DNA of 64,000 nucleotides from an uncultured Spartobacteria bacterium (lineage in GTDB: Bacteria; Verrucomicrobiota; Verrucomicrobiia; Chthoniobacterales; JAATET01), in NCBI GenBank assembly GCA_937901895.1, contig CALGTD010000159.1, forward strand, positions 1 to 64,000. The letters run 5' to 3'. Positions 8,716 to 17,032 of this stretch are shown in pieces. The notes beneath the pieces were generated by a model. The model was not told the DNA's origin. It did no database searches and was given only the letters and a program-made list of their open reading frames with translations. Numbering within the stretch: the first letter of the stretch is position 1; each line of letters starts with the position of its first letter. The translations under genes were made by a program, and so were the position numbers.

Positions 8716-9396
8716 TTACTTGGCGGGGGCCGGGGCAGCCGCTTCCTTGGCCGCGACTTCTTCCTCGGTCTTCTCCACCGGGCGGCAGATCCAGCACTTC
8801 ACGCCGATCTTGCCGGCGGTCGTTTCGGCCTCGGCAAACCCGTAGTCGATCGGCTTGCGCAGGGTGTGAAGCGGGATGGTGCCCTCGCGATACCACTCGG
8901 TGCGGGCGATTTCCGATCCGCCAAGACGGCCGGAAACGCGGACCTTGATGCCCTCCGCTCCCATGTCCATCGCCGTCTGCACGGCGCGCTTCATGGCCCG
9001 GCGGAACGAAATGCGGCGCTCGAGCTGGCCGGCGACATTCTCGGCGACGAGCTGCGCGTCCGTCTCGGGCTTCTTGATCTCGACGATGTCGATCTTGACC
9101 TGCTTGCCCTCGGCGAGCTTCGTCAGGTCGTTGGTCATGTTCTCGATCTCCGAGCCCTTGCGGCCGATGACGACACCGGGACGGGCCGTGAAGATCGTGA
9201 CGCGCACGGTGTTCCAGGCGCGCTCGATGAGAATCTTCGACACGGCGGCGCTCTTGAGCCGCTTCTTCAGGTGCTCGCGGATGCGCATGTCCACGAGAAG
9301 GAAATCAGCGAGTTCCTTCTTCGAGGCATACCACTTCGAACGCCAGTCGCGGTTGACCGGCAGGCGAAATCCGATTGGATTGACTTTCTGTCCCAT
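8716..9396 (-). CDS. rpsC: 30S ribosomal protein S3
   Basis: The 226-residue protein starts MGQKVNPIGFRLPVNRDWRS. It has the type-2 KH domain (TARPGVVIGRKGSEIENM) and the C-terminal S3 domain (RRISFRRAMKRAVQTAMDMG, GIKVRVSGRLGGSEIARTEW). S3 lines the mRNA entry tunnel. A short Ala/Glu/Pro tail ends the protein. It follows rplV by 2 bases. Confidence 0.98.
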   Translation of the reverse strand: MGQKVNPIGFRLPVNRDWRSKWYASKKELADFLLVDMRIREHLKKRLKSAAVSKILIERAWNTVRVTIFTARPGVVIGRKGSEIENMTNDLTKLAEGKQVKIDIVEIKKPETDAQLVAENVAGQLERRISFRRAMKRAVQTAMDMGAEGIKVRVSGRLGGSEIARTEWYREGTIPLHTLRKPIDYGFAEAETTAGKIGVKCWICRPVEKTEEEVAAKEAAAPAPAK

Positions 9397-9398
9397 GG

Positions 9399-9869
9399 TT
9401 ATTCCTTCGTTTCGGTCGCCGGTTCGGCGGCCGGAGCGGCTTCAGCGGCAGGTTCGGTCGGCTTCGCAGCCTTTTTCGGCTTTGAAGCTTTCGTGCCGGT
9501 CTTCTTCGTTTTCTTCGGCTCGCGCCGCTTGATCTCGATCTCGTCGGTGAGGACGATGCGAATATGGCTCGTGCGCTTGCGGATCGGACCCGCGCTTCCA
9601 CGGGCCTTCGGCACGAAGCGCTTGATCGTCGGGCCTTCGCCCACGACGGCTTCCTTCACAACGAGGTTCTCCACACGCAGGTTGTTGTTGTTCTCCGCGT
9701 TGGCGATCGCGCTCTTGAGCGTCTTGCTGACGAGCGGCGCTGCCTTCTTCGGAGTGAAGCGCAGCACGCTCAGCGCGTCGCTGGCGGCGAGCCCCTGAAT
9801 CTCGCGAGTGACTTCCCGGGCCTTGAAGGCCGAGATCCTCGCAAATCGGTATGTCGATTTAACCTGCAT
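9399..9869 (-). CDS. rplV: 50S ribosomal protein L22 with long C-terminal tail
   Basis: The core (about residues 1-112) matches L22, which lines the exit tunnel: it has RISAFKAREVTREIQGLAAS, KTLKSAIANAENNNNLRVEN and RFVPKARGSAGPIRKRTSHI. After it comes a tail of roughly 45 residues rich in Lys, Pro, Ala and Glu, unusual for L22. The gene is separated from rpsS by the exported coiled-coil gene at 9894-10700, which is not part of the normal S10 order. Confidence 0.97.
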   Translation of the reverse strand: MQVKSTYRFARISAFKAREVTREIQGLAASDALSVLRFTPKKAAPLVSKTLKSAIANAENNNNLRVENLVVKEAVVGEGPTIKRFVPKARGSAGPIRKRTSHIRIVLTDEIEIKRREPKKTKKTGTKASKPKKAAKPTEPAAEAAPAAEPATETKE

Positions 9870-9893
9870 GTTCGTAATTTTTTCGTGTCTTTC

Positions 9894-10700
9894 TCACTGC
9901 GTGGGACGTTGGGCGTCCACCCGCAGCCGGTCTCCGGCTTTCACCGGATTTCCCTCTGATTTCAAACTCTGGATCACCGCCCCGCAGACCCTGTCGCGCA
10001 CAATCACCACGCGGACCGTGCCGATCAGATCTCCGTCGCGCAGCACTTGAAAGGGCATGCCTATCTTCACTCCGTGACGCTCGCCGACATTCGCAGCGAC
10101 CGTCGAAAGGTCCTCCCGGACATCGACGACCATTGCATCCTGCAGCGTTGGTTCGACGGCTTCCGCCTCGACGGCACCTTGCGGGGCGCCGAGCAGTTCC
10201 GCCGAGCTGCGCATTTCCGTCTCCAGCGCGAGCCGGGCTTCCGCGGGGATGTCCTCCGTCGTCCGGAGCAATGCCATCACCGCCTCGGACAACCGGATCA
10301 ACGCCGCCTTGAGGTCCTCGCTTTCCTTTTTTGCAAGCCGGAGACCGCGCACCGCGGCGAGCAATTTCTGCTCGAGCGGGCCGTCCCCACCCTCGACCGT
10401 GGGAATTCCCAGGGCCTGAAGGCGCTCGGAAAGGTCCGCCGCCTGCCGCTTGTAGGTCTCGGCTTCGGCATTCGCATTCGCGAGGCTTTGCGTGAGCTGC
10501 CGCACGGTGTTCTCCAGCACGAGCATGCGCTCCCGCACGGACACGTCGGCTTCGGACGGGTCCAGCGAGAACCTTGCTCCGCCGGTGATCACCCGCGGGG
10601 TTCCTAATCCAGAATTTGTCAAAGATCGATTTTCCTGGGCACCGGCGGGGACCGCCAGACTCAGGGAGCAGAGAGCCGCCGCTGTCGCAGCAAGCCTCAT
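9894..10700 (-). CDS. Exported coiled-coil protein of unknown function inside the S10 operon
   Basis: A 268-residue protein encoded between rpsS (5 bases upstream) and rplV (24 bases downstream) and in the same direction, so it should share their mRNA. Residues 1-21 look like a Sec signal peptide ending AVPAGA. Residues 50-130 are predicted coiled coil (RMLVLENTVRQLTQSLANAN). Residues 195-268 look like a small beta-barrel (GMPFQVLRDGDLIGTVRVVI, then KAGDRLRV), reminiscent of the FlgT C-terminal fold; that likeness is inference. I do not recognise the family. A periplasmic role is likely, and its codon use resembles its neighbours. Confidence 0.85.
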   Translation of the reverse strand: MRLAATAAALCSLSLAVPAGAQENRSLTNSGLGTPRVITGGARFSLDPSEADVSVRERMLVLENTVRQLTQSLANANAEAETYKRQAADLSERLQALGIPTVEGGDGPLEQKLLAAVRGLRLAKKESEDLKAALIRLSEAVMALLRTTEDIPAEARLALETEMRSSAELLGAPQGAVEAEAVEPTLQDAMVVDVREDLSTVAANVGERHGVKIGMPFQVLRDGDLIGTVRVVIVRDRVCGAVIQSLKSEGNPVKAGDRLRVDAQRPTQ

Positions 10701-10705
10701 CCGCT

Positions 10706-10984
10706 TTATTTCGTCACTTTTGCGGTGTGCGAACCGTGCTTCTTGAAGATGCGCGTGGGCGCAAATTCGCCAAGCTTGTGGCCAACCATGTTCTCGGTGA
10801 CGAACACCGGGATGAAGGTCTTGCCGTTGTGAATGTTGAAGGTGTGTCCGACGAAGTCGGGAGTGATCGTCGAGCGGCGGGCCCAGGTCTTGATCGGCTT
10901 CTTCTGGCCGGCCTCGTTGAGCTTGTCGATCTTCTCGAGCAGCTTCCAGTCGACGTAGGGGCCTTTTTTGAGTGAACGGGACAT
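10706..10984 (-). CDS. rpsS: 30S ribosomal protein S19
   Basis: The 92-residue protein starts MSRSLKKGPYVDWKLLEKID and continues KTWARRSTITPDFVGHTFNI and MVGHKLGEFAPTRIFKKHGS. S19 binds 16S rRNA in the 30S head together with S13. It follows rplB by 10 bases. Length is normal. Confidence 0.99.
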   Translation of the reverse strand: MSRSLKKGPYVDWKLLEKIDKLNEAGQKKPIKTWARRSTITPDFVGHTFNIHNGKTFIPVFVTENMVGHKLGEFAPTRIFKKHGSHTAKVTK

Positions 10985-10994
10985 GGCGGGTTAT

Positions 10995-11846
10995 TTACTT
11001 GCTCTTCTTGCGGCTCGGACGGCGCTCGACGATGAACTTGTCCGATCCCTTGTGCTTGCGACGGGTCTTGAAGCCCTTGGCAAGCTGCCCCCAAGGGCTC
11101 TGGGGATGCTGGCGTCCGCCACCACCCTTGCTCTTGCCTTCGCCACCACCCATGGGGTGATCGATCGGGTTCATCGCCATACCGCGGGTCTGCGGACGGA
11201 TGCCGAGCCAGCGATGGCGTCCGGCCTTGCCGCTGGAGACGTTCATGTGGTCGACGTTTCCAATCTGTCCGACGGTCGCGTAGCAGGCCTCGTTGATTTT
11301 GCGGATCTCACCGGAGGCCAGCTTCACAAAGGCGTAGCCGCCCTCGCGGTTGTTGAGAATGGCCACCCCACCGGCGCTGCGGACGATCTGGCCGCCGCGT
11401 CCGGGAACGAGCTCCAGGTTGTGAATCTCGGTGCCGAGAGGAATCGACTTGAGCGGAAGGGCATTGCCGACCGCCGCCTCGACATTCTCGCCGGCCTGGA
11501 CCTTCGCGCCGACCTTCAGGCCGACGGGCGCGAGGATGTAGGCCTTCTCGCCGTCCGCGTATTGCAGAAGGGCGATGCGGGCGGTGCGATTCGGATCGTA
11601 TTCGATCGCGACCACGTCCGCGACGACGCCGCGCTTGTTGCGCTTGAAGTCGATGACACGGTAGCGGCGCTTGTGGCCGCCGCCACGATGGCGCGAGGTG
11701 ATGCGGCCGTTGTTGTTGCGGCCACCACTTTTCTTGAGCGGCTTGAGCAGGCTCTTTTCAGGCGTGCTCTTTGTGATTTCCGCGAAGTCGGGCAGCACCT
11801 TGAAGCGCGCCGCCGGAGTCAGGGGTCGAAAGGTCTTGAGTCCCAT
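10995..11846 (-). CDS. rplB: 50S ribosomal protein L2
   Basis: The 283-residue protein has the family start MGLKTFRPLTPAARFK, the SH3-like RNA-binding core and the C-terminal signature MNPIDHPMGGGEGKSKGG. L2 is needed for subunit association and peptidyl transfer. The ATG at 11846 is chosen because it matches the family N-terminus; an upstream ATG would overlap rplW. The gap to rplW is 7 bases. Confidence 0.98.
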   Translation of the reverse strand: MGLKTFRPLTPAARFKVLPDFAEITKSTPEKSLLKPLKKSGGRNNNGRITSRHRGGGHKRRYRVIDFKRNKRGVVADVVAIEYDPNRTARIALLQYADGEKAYILAPVGLKVGAKVQAGENVEAAVGNALPLKSIPLGTEIHNLELVPGRGGQIVRSAGGVAILNNREGGYAFVKLASGEIRKINEACYATVGQIGNVDHMNVSSGKAGRHRWLGIRPQTRGMAMNPIDHPMGGGEGKSKGGGGRQHPQSPWGQLAKGFKTRRKHKGSDKFIVERRPSRKKSK

Positions 11847-11853
11847 GGCTGGT

Positions 11854-12138
11854 TTAGACGAGGTCGAGTTTCTCGCCCGCCTTGAGCGTGACGATGGCCT
11901 TCTTCCAATGCGCGCGGCGGCCAAAGTCGGCGCGGCGTTCGCGTTTCTTTTTGCCCGCGTAGTTTGCGGTGTTCACGTCGACGACGGTCTTTTTGAAGAG
12001 CTGCTCGACGGCGTGCTTGATCTCGAGCTTGTTGGCCGAGGGCGCGACGCGGAAGACGTATTTGCCGTGCGTCTCCGAGAGAAGCGTGGCTTTCTCGGTG
12101 AGAAGGACGGTCTGGATGGTGTCGAAAATCTGGCTCAT
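11854..12138 (-). CDS. rplW: 50S ribosomal protein L23
   Basis: The 94-residue protein carries QTVLLTEKATLLSETHGKYV and KLEIKHAVEQLFKKTVVDVN, the L23 signature. L23 is the docking site for trigger factor and SRP at the tunnel exit. Its ATG overlaps the rplD stop by four bases. Confidence 0.97.
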   Translation of the reverse strand: MSQIFDTIQTVLLTEKATLLSETHGKYVFRVAPSANKLEIKHAVEQLFKKTVVDVNTANYAGKKKRERRADFGRRAHWKKAIVTLKAGEKLDLV

Positions 12139-12752
12139 TTGGAAAGCCTTTCGGAGAGTTTGGTCACGGCGTCGCGCGTGACGATGATCTTGTCGAACGC
12201 AAGGAGCTGCTCCGTGTTCACGTCGGTGGCCGTCGTGAGAAGCGAGGTCTGGACGTTGCGGGCCGCCTTGTAGGTGTTCTCGTCGAACTGCGCGCCGACG
12301 ACGAGCGTCTTGCGGGCGTCCTTGGCGGTCTCCGCGAGCAGGCTGACGAACTGCTTCGTCTTGGGCTCCTTCACGGCGAACGCGTCGACGACGAGCACGT
12401 CTCCGTTGAGGATGCGGGCGCTGAGCGCCTTGCGGAATGCAAGCCTCTTCACGCGCTTGGGCGTATTCTTCGTGTAGTCGCGAGGCTTCGGCCCATGGGC
12501 CACACCGCCACCCACCCAGACGGGGGAGGCGAAATCACCCGCGCGGGCACGGCCGGTTCCCTTCTGCCGCCAAGGCTTGCGACCCGAGAGGTTCACCTGG
12601 GCAATCGTCTTCGCGCAGGCGGTGCCGGAGCGACGGGCAGCCTGAAGAGCAACCACCACGTCGTGAACGGCCTGCCGGCCCTTCTTCTCGTCGGTGATCA
12701 GCTCGATGTTGGCCTTTGCGGCCTCTTCAGCAGTAAATACGGTGGCGCTCAT
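12135..12752 (-). CDS. rplD: 50S ribosomal protein L4
   Basis: The 205-residue protein has the extended tunnel loop (KPWRQKGTGRARAGDFASPV, GGGVAHGPKPRDYTKNTPKR), then VKRLAFRKALSARI. In enterobacteria L4 also represses its own operon; whether it does here cannot be told. It follows rplC by 3 bases and overlaps rplW. Confidence 0.98.
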   Translation of the reverse strand: MSATVFTAEEAAKANIELITDEKKGRQAVHDVVVALQAARRSGTACAKTIAQVNLSGRKPWRQKGTGRARAGDFASPVWVGGGVAHGPKPRDYTKNTPKRVKRLAFRKALSARILNGDVLVVDAFAVKEPKTKQFVSLLAETAKDARKTLVVGAQFDENTYKAARNVQTSLLTTATDVNTEQLLAFDKIIVTRDAVTKLSERLSK

Positions 12753-12755
12753 GAC

Positions 12756-13406
12756 TTAGTCCTTGGCGACTTTCTTCTTTTTCTTGGCGGGGCGAATGGT
12801 CACGTAACTGCCGTTCGCGCCGGGGATCGCGCCGCTGACGAGAATGACATTCTCCGCCTCACGGACCTGCACGACCTTCAGATTCTGCACGGTGATCCGC
12901 TCATCGCCCATGTGACCGGGCATTCCCATGTTCTTCCAGACACGGCCCGGAGTGGAGCGGTTGCCGATGGCGCCGTTTCGGCGGTGCATCATGGAACCGT
13001 GGGACGCCGGCTGTCCGGCGAAACCATGGCGCTTCACAACGCCCTGGAAGCCCTTGCCCTTGCTCTGGCCGATCACATCGACAAACTGGCCGACTTCGAA
13101 AATCGTCACCGGGAGTTCCGCGTTTTCCGGAACCGTCTCGCCTTCTTCGAGGCGAAACTCGCGGACAAATTTCTTCGGAGCGCTGTCGGTCTTCTTGAAA
13201 TGGCCGAGCTGTGCCTTGGTCACGCGCTGCGGCTTCTGGTCGTCAAACCCGACCTGCACGGCGGCATAGCCGTCCTTGCCGTCGGCCGTCTTGACCTGCA
13301 GCACACGATTGCCGCCGGCGGCGATGACCGTCACCGGGGTGGCCACGCCCTTGTCATCGTAGACACGGGTCATGCCGATTTTCTTTCCAAGTAATCCAAT
13401 GCTCAT
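12756..13406 (-). CDS. rplC: 50S ribosomal protein L3
   Basis: The 216-residue protein starts MSIGLLGKKIGMTRVYDDKG. It contains GKGFQGVVKRHGFAGQPASH and the family signature NRSTPGRVWKNMGMPGHMGD. L3 reaches the peptidyl-transferase centre. A short Lys-rich tail (PAKKKKKVAKD) ends the protein. It follows rpsJ by 5 bases. Confidence 0.99.
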   Translation of the reverse strand: MSIGLLGKKIGMTRVYDDKGVATPVTVIAAGGNRVLQVKTADGKDGYAAVQVGFDDQKPQRVTKAQLGHFKKTDSAPKKFVREFRLEEGETVPENAELPVTIFEVGQFVDVIGQSKGKGFQGVVKRHGFAGQPASHGSMMHRRNGAIGNRSTPGRVWKNMGMPGHMGDERITVQNLKVVQVREAENVILVSGAIPGANGSYVTIRPAKKKKKVAKD

Positions 13407-13411
13407 GGCCG

Positions 13412-13723
13412 TCAGATCTTGATGGTGATGTCCACGCCGGCCGGGAGATTGAGCTTGCGGAGCTCGTCCACGGTTTTGGCGGTCGGCTCGACGATGTCGA
13501 GCAGCCGCTTGTGCGTGCGGATTTCAAACTGGTCCATCGACTTCTTGTCGACATGCGGGGACCGGTTCACGGTGAACTTCTCGATGCGGGTCGGCAGCGG
13601 AATGGGGCCGGTCACTTTGGAACCGGTGCGCTTCGCCGTCTCGACGATCTCGGCCGCCGAGGCGTCGAGGATGCGGTAGTCAAACGCCTTGAGGCGGATT
13701 CGGATTTTCTGGCCGTTCGTCAT
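13412..13723 (-). CDS. rpsJ: 30S ribosomal protein S10
   Basis: The 103-residue protein starts MTNGQKIRIRLKAFDYRILD and carries GPIPLPTRIEKFTVNRSPHV and FEIRTHKRLLDIVEPTAKTV. S10 also serves as NusE in antitermination. It directly follows fusA (12 bases); the tuf gene often found between them is absent. Confidence 0.99.
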   Translation of the reverse strand: MTNGQKIRIRLKAFDYRILDASAAEIVETAKRTGSKVTGPIPLPTRIEKFTVNRSPHVDKKSMDQFEIRTHKRLLDIVEPTAKTVDELRKLNLPAGVDITIKI

Positions 13724-13735
13724 TCTGGCAATCGG

Positions 13736-15901
13736 TTAGCTTTTCTGGTCAATGACCGCGTTAAGCACGTTCGTAGGCACCTGCTCGAAGTGCGACGGCT
13801 CCATCGAGTAGGAGGAGCGTCCCTTCGACAGGGAGCGGATCGCGGTCGCGTAGCCGAACATCTCCGCGAGCGGAACCTCGGCGTTGATGATCGTGAGATT
13901 CCCCTTTGTTTCCATGCCGCTGATGCGGGCACGGCGGCGGTTGAGGTCGCCCATGATGTCGCCCTGAAACTCCTCGGGAGTCGTGTTCTCGACCTTCATG
14001 ATCGGCTCGAGCAGGATCGGCTTCGCCTTCTTGAGGGCGTCCTTGAGCGCGAAGATCGCGGCCATCTTGAACGCCATTTCGTTCGAGTCCACCTCGTGGT
14101 AGCTTCCGTCCACGATGTCGACGTGGACATCGATGACCGGGTATCCACCGACGACACCGTTGAGGGCGGCCTCGTTGAGGCCCTTGATGACCGCCGGGAT
14201 GTAATCCTTCGGAATCGTGCCACCGACGACCTTGTTCTCGATCGTGATGCCCTTGCCGCGCTCGTTCGGAGCAACCTTGATGATGACGTGGCCGTATTGA
14301 CCGCGTCCACCGGACTGCTTGACGAGTTTGCCCTCGCCGTCCGCGGGAGACAGGATCGTCTCCTTGTAGGCGATCTGCGGCTTGCCGGCGTTGGCCTCGA
14401 CCTTGAACTCACGCATCATGCGGTCGCGGATGATCTCGAGGTGGAGCTCGCCCATGCCGGCGATCACGGTCTGGCCGGTTTCCTCGTTCGTGAAGACACG
14501 GAAGGTCGGATCCTCCTCAGCGAGGCGCTGAAGGGCGTTCGCCATCTTCTCCTGGTCGATCTTTGTCTTCGGCTCGATGGCCATTTCAATGACGGGATCA
14601 GGGAACGACGGCGGCTCGAGAAGGATCGGATGATCCTCGTCGCAAAGGGTGTCACCGGTCGTGATGTTCTTGATGCCGACGATCGCGGCAATGTCACCGG
14701 AGTAGCAGGTGTCGATATCCTCGCGCTTGTCCGCCTGGATCTGGATGAGACGGCTGATGCGCTCGCGCTTGTTCGTGCGCGGGTTGTAGACGGTATCGCC
14801 CTTGGAAAGCTTGCCGCTGTAGACGCGGAAGAACACGAGCTTTCCAACGAACGGGTCGCTCCAGAGCTTGAATGCCAGCGAGCAGAACTTGCCGTTGTCG
14901 TCAGCCAGAGCCTCCATCGGCTCGCCGGTGTCGGGATTCTCCCCCTTCGCGGCCGGAATGTCCAACGGGCTGGGAAGATAGTCGATCACTGCGTCGACGA
15001 GCGACTGCACACCCTTGTGCTTGAAGGCGGAACCTCCGACCACAGGAACAAACTTGTTGGCGATCGTCTGCCGGCGGATGGCAGCCTTGAGGTCTTCCTT
15101 GCTGATCGGCTTCTCTTCGAGAAAGAGATTTCCGACTTCCTCGTCGAGGTCGCACATCTGTTCGACGATGTCCTGATAAGCCTGCTCGGCCTTGGCCTTC
15201 AGTTCCTCGGGAATCTCGGTCACCTTGTAGGTCGAACCCACGTGGTCGCTGTCGGAATAGATGAGCGCCTTCTGGTTGAGGACGTCGATCTGACCTTCGA
15301 GATGGTCTTCCTTTCCGAGCGGAAAGAGGATCGGCCATGCGTTGGCCCCGAGCTTCTCGCGCATGGATTGCACGGCCGCGTCAAAATCGGCACCCGTGCG
15401 ATCCATCTTGTTGACGAAGGCAATCCGGGGCACCCCGTATTTCGTGGCCTGGCGCCAGACCGTCTCCGACTGCGGCTGCACGCCGGCAACACCGCAGAAC
15501 ACGGCGACCGCACCGTCGAGCACGCGAAGCGAGCGCTCCACCTCGGCCGTGAAGTCCACGTGACCGGGAGTGTCGATGATGTTCACCCGCATCTTGATGC
15601 CTTCGAAGTGCTTGTAGAGCCCTTCTTCCTTGCGCTGCGTCCACGAGCAGGTCGTGGCTGCGGAAGTGATCGTGATGCCACGCTCGCGCTCCTGCTCCAT
15701 CCAGTCGGTTACCGTCGTGCCTTCATGCACTTCGCCGACCTTGTGGATCATGCCGGTGTAGAAGAGAATGCGCTCGGTCGTGGTCGTCTTGCCCGCGTCA
15801 ATGTGGGCAGCGATACCAATGTTGCGAGTGCGCTCGAGCGGGAACGCGCGGTTCGGCGAGTTCGGATTCGCAGCGGGTGTTGTCGGAAGCGTGGCGGACA
15901 T
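13736..15901 (-). CDS. fusA: Elongation factor G
   Basis: The 721-residue GTPase drives ribosomal translocation. The G1 motif AHIDAGKTTTTERIL is near residue 35, followed by the switch II DTPGHVDFT and G4 NKMD. Domain IV carries YKETILSPADGEGKLVKQSG and RGQYGHVIIKV; the C-terminus has SLSKGRSSYSMEPSHFEQVP. The domain order and length are those of EF-G1. It follows rpsG by 33 bases. Confidence 0.99.
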   Translation of the reverse strand: MSATLPTTPAANPNSPNRAFPLERTRNIGIAAHIDAGKTTTTERILFYTGMIHKVGEVHEGTTVTDWMEQERERGITITSAATTCSWTQRKEEGLYKHFEGIKMRVNIIDTPGHVDFTAEVERSLRVLDGAVAVFCGVAGVQPQSETVWRQATKYGVPRIAFVNKMDRTGADFDAAVQSMREKLGANAWPILFPLGKEDHLEGQIDVLNQKALIYSDSDHVGSTYKVTEIPEELKAKAEQAYQDIVEQMCDLDEEVGNLFLEEKPISKEDLKAAIRRQTIANKFVPVVGGSAFKHKGVQSLVDAVIDYLPSPLDIPAAKGENPDTGEPMEALADDNGKFCSLAFKLWSDPFVGKLVFFRVYSGKLSKGDTVYNPRTNKRERISRLIQIQADKREDIDTCYSGDIAAIVGIKNITTGDTLCDEDHPILLEPPSFPDPVIEMAIEPKTKIDQEKMANALQRLAEEDPTFRVFTNEETGQTVIAGMGELHLEIIRDRMMREFKVEANAGKPQIAYKETILSPADGEGKLVKQSGGRGQYGHVIIKVAPNERGKGITIENKVVGGTIPKDYIPAVIKGLNEAALNGVVGGYPVIDVHVDIVDGSYHEVDSNEMAFKMAAIFALKDALKKAKPILLEPIMKVENTTPEEFQGDIMGDLNRRRARISGMETKGNLTIINAEVPLAEMFGYATAIRSLSKGRSSYSMEPSHFEQVPTNVLNAVIDQKS

Positions 15902-15934
15902 TGAGAAAGAACGAAGAAAAAAATTACCGGGCGA

Positions 15935-16408
15935 TTACCATCGAAAATGCGCAAAGGCGCGGTTCGCCTGCGCCATCTTGTGCATGTCGTCGCGCTTTTT
16001 GATTGCATTGCCCTGACCGGCGGCGGCGTCGCGAAGCTCGAGGGCGAGCGCATCCTTCATGGGGATGCCCTTGCGATTGTTCGCAAACGTGACAATCCAG
16101 CGCATGGCGAGCGCAACCTGGCGATCCTGCGGGACCTCCATGGGAACCTGGTAGGTCGCTCCACCGACACGACGCGACTTCACCTCGAGGCGGGGACGGA
16201 CGTTGTCGATCGCCTTGTTGAGCGTCTCGAGCGGATCGACGGTGTCGCTGCCTTCGCGCGACTTTTCGATCGCGGCGTAGACAATGCGCTCGGCCGTCGA
16301 CTTCTTTCCACGGTTCATGACCGTGTTGATCAACCGCGCCACGAGCGGGCTCGCGTAGCGGCTGTCGCGCTTGACTTCCTTGTGAATGACTCTGCGTCTG
16401 CGGGACAT
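15935..16408 (-). CDS. rpsG: 30S ribosomal protein S7
   Basis: The 157-residue protein starts MSRRRRVIHKEVKRDSRYAS and carries the signature DNVRPRLEVKSRRVGGATYQ followed by VPMEVPQDRQVALAMRWIV. S7 nucleates assembly of the 30S head. It ends with MAQANRAFAHFRW. It follows rpsL by 12 bases in the str operon. Confidence 0.99.
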   Translation of the reverse strand: MSRRRRVIHKEVKRDSRYASPLVARLINTVMNRGKKSTAERIVYAAIEKSREGSDTVDPLETLNKAIDNVRPRLEVKSRRVGGATYQVPMEVPQDRQVALAMRWIVTFANNRKGIPMKDALALELRDAAAGQGNAIKKRDDMHKMAQANRAFAHFRW

Positions 16409-16420
16409 GGCTTTCGAAAG

Positions 16421-16831
16421 TTATTTCTTCTTACCCTTGCCGGCGGCGGCTTCCTGGCCCGGCTTCGGACGCTTCGCGCCGTATTTCGAACGGCCGCGAC
16501 GGCGACCATCAACCCCGAGGCTGTCGAGCGTGCCACGGACGATGTGGTAGCGGACGCCGGGAAGATCCTTCACACGACCGCCGCGAACGAGGACGATCGA
16601 GTGCTCCTGGAGATTGTGCCCTTCGCCCGGAATGTAGGCGATGACTTCCTGCCCGTTCGTCAGGCGCACCTTGGCGACCTTGCGAAGCGCGGAGTTCGGC
16701 TTCTTCGGCGTGCGCGTCATGACCTGCACGCAGACACCGCGACGCTGCGGGCAATTCACGAGCGCCGGCGACTTCGATTTCACCGTCACCTTGCGGCGTC
16801 CCTTGCGGACCAGTTGATTGATTGTGGGCAT
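16421..16831 (-). CDS. rpsL: 30S ribosomal protein S12
   Basis: The 136-residue protein starts MPTINQLVRKGRRKVTVKSK and has NCPQRRGVCVQVMTRTPKKP, YIPGEGHNLQEHSIVLVRGG and KDLPGVRYHIVRGTLDSLGV. It controls decoding accuracy and is the usual site of streptomycin resistance. Lys at the TPKKPNS site is wild type. The ATG at 16831 has a GGAG eight bases upstream. This is the first gene of the ribosomal superoperon. Confidence 0.99.
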   Translation of the reverse strand: MPTINQLVRKGRRKVTVKSKSPALVNCPQRRGVCVQVMTRTPKKPNSALRKVAKVRLTNGQEVIAYIPGEGHNLQEHSIVLVRGGRVKDLPGVRYHIVRGTLDSLGVDGRRRGRSKYGAKRPKPGQEAAAGKGKKK

Positions 16832-16873
16832 TGGCTGTTCTCCGAAAATTTCCCGAAAAAAGAATCCCGGGGA

Positions 16874-16900
16874 CAAAAAAACCACACGACAGATGTGGTT
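16874..16900 (-). terminator. Hairpin with T-tract upstream of rpsL
   Basis: On the minus strand AACCACA (16900-16894) pairs perfectly with TGTGGTT (16886-16880) across a 7-base loop and is followed at once by T residues. It looks like a Rho-independent terminator. It may end the haem operon/araC transcript. If the str promoter lies upstream of it (see 16934-16961), it could instead act as a leader attenuator for the ribosomal operon. Confidence 0.55.
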
Positions 16901-16933
16901 CTCTCGGTTCCCCGTCTATGTGCGGGAACGGTT

Positions 16934-16961
16934 AGATTACTGAAACGACTTTTCTGCGCAA
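16934..16961 (-). promoter_or_regulatory. Possible sigma-70-type promoter for the str operon
   Basis: On the minus strand TTGCGC (16961-16956) and TAATCT (16939-16934) are 16 bases apart. They are the best promoter-like pair in the 201-base gap between araC and rpsL. Initiation there would give a leader of about 100 bases holding the hairpin at 16874-16900. The match is only moderate and is not supported by any data. Confidence 0.3.
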
Positions 16962-17032
16962 CAACATTTTTAGGTTTTTTCCACCAGGCGCGGACGCTGG
17001 ATTCATGCGGCTCCGAGGGCCGCCGTGCGTCC

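Noticed and set aside
13511..15904. Plus-strand open frame of 797 codons
   Set aside because: It lies fully antisense to fusA and has a skewed Arg/His/Leu/Asp composition; it is a shadow of a high-GC gene.
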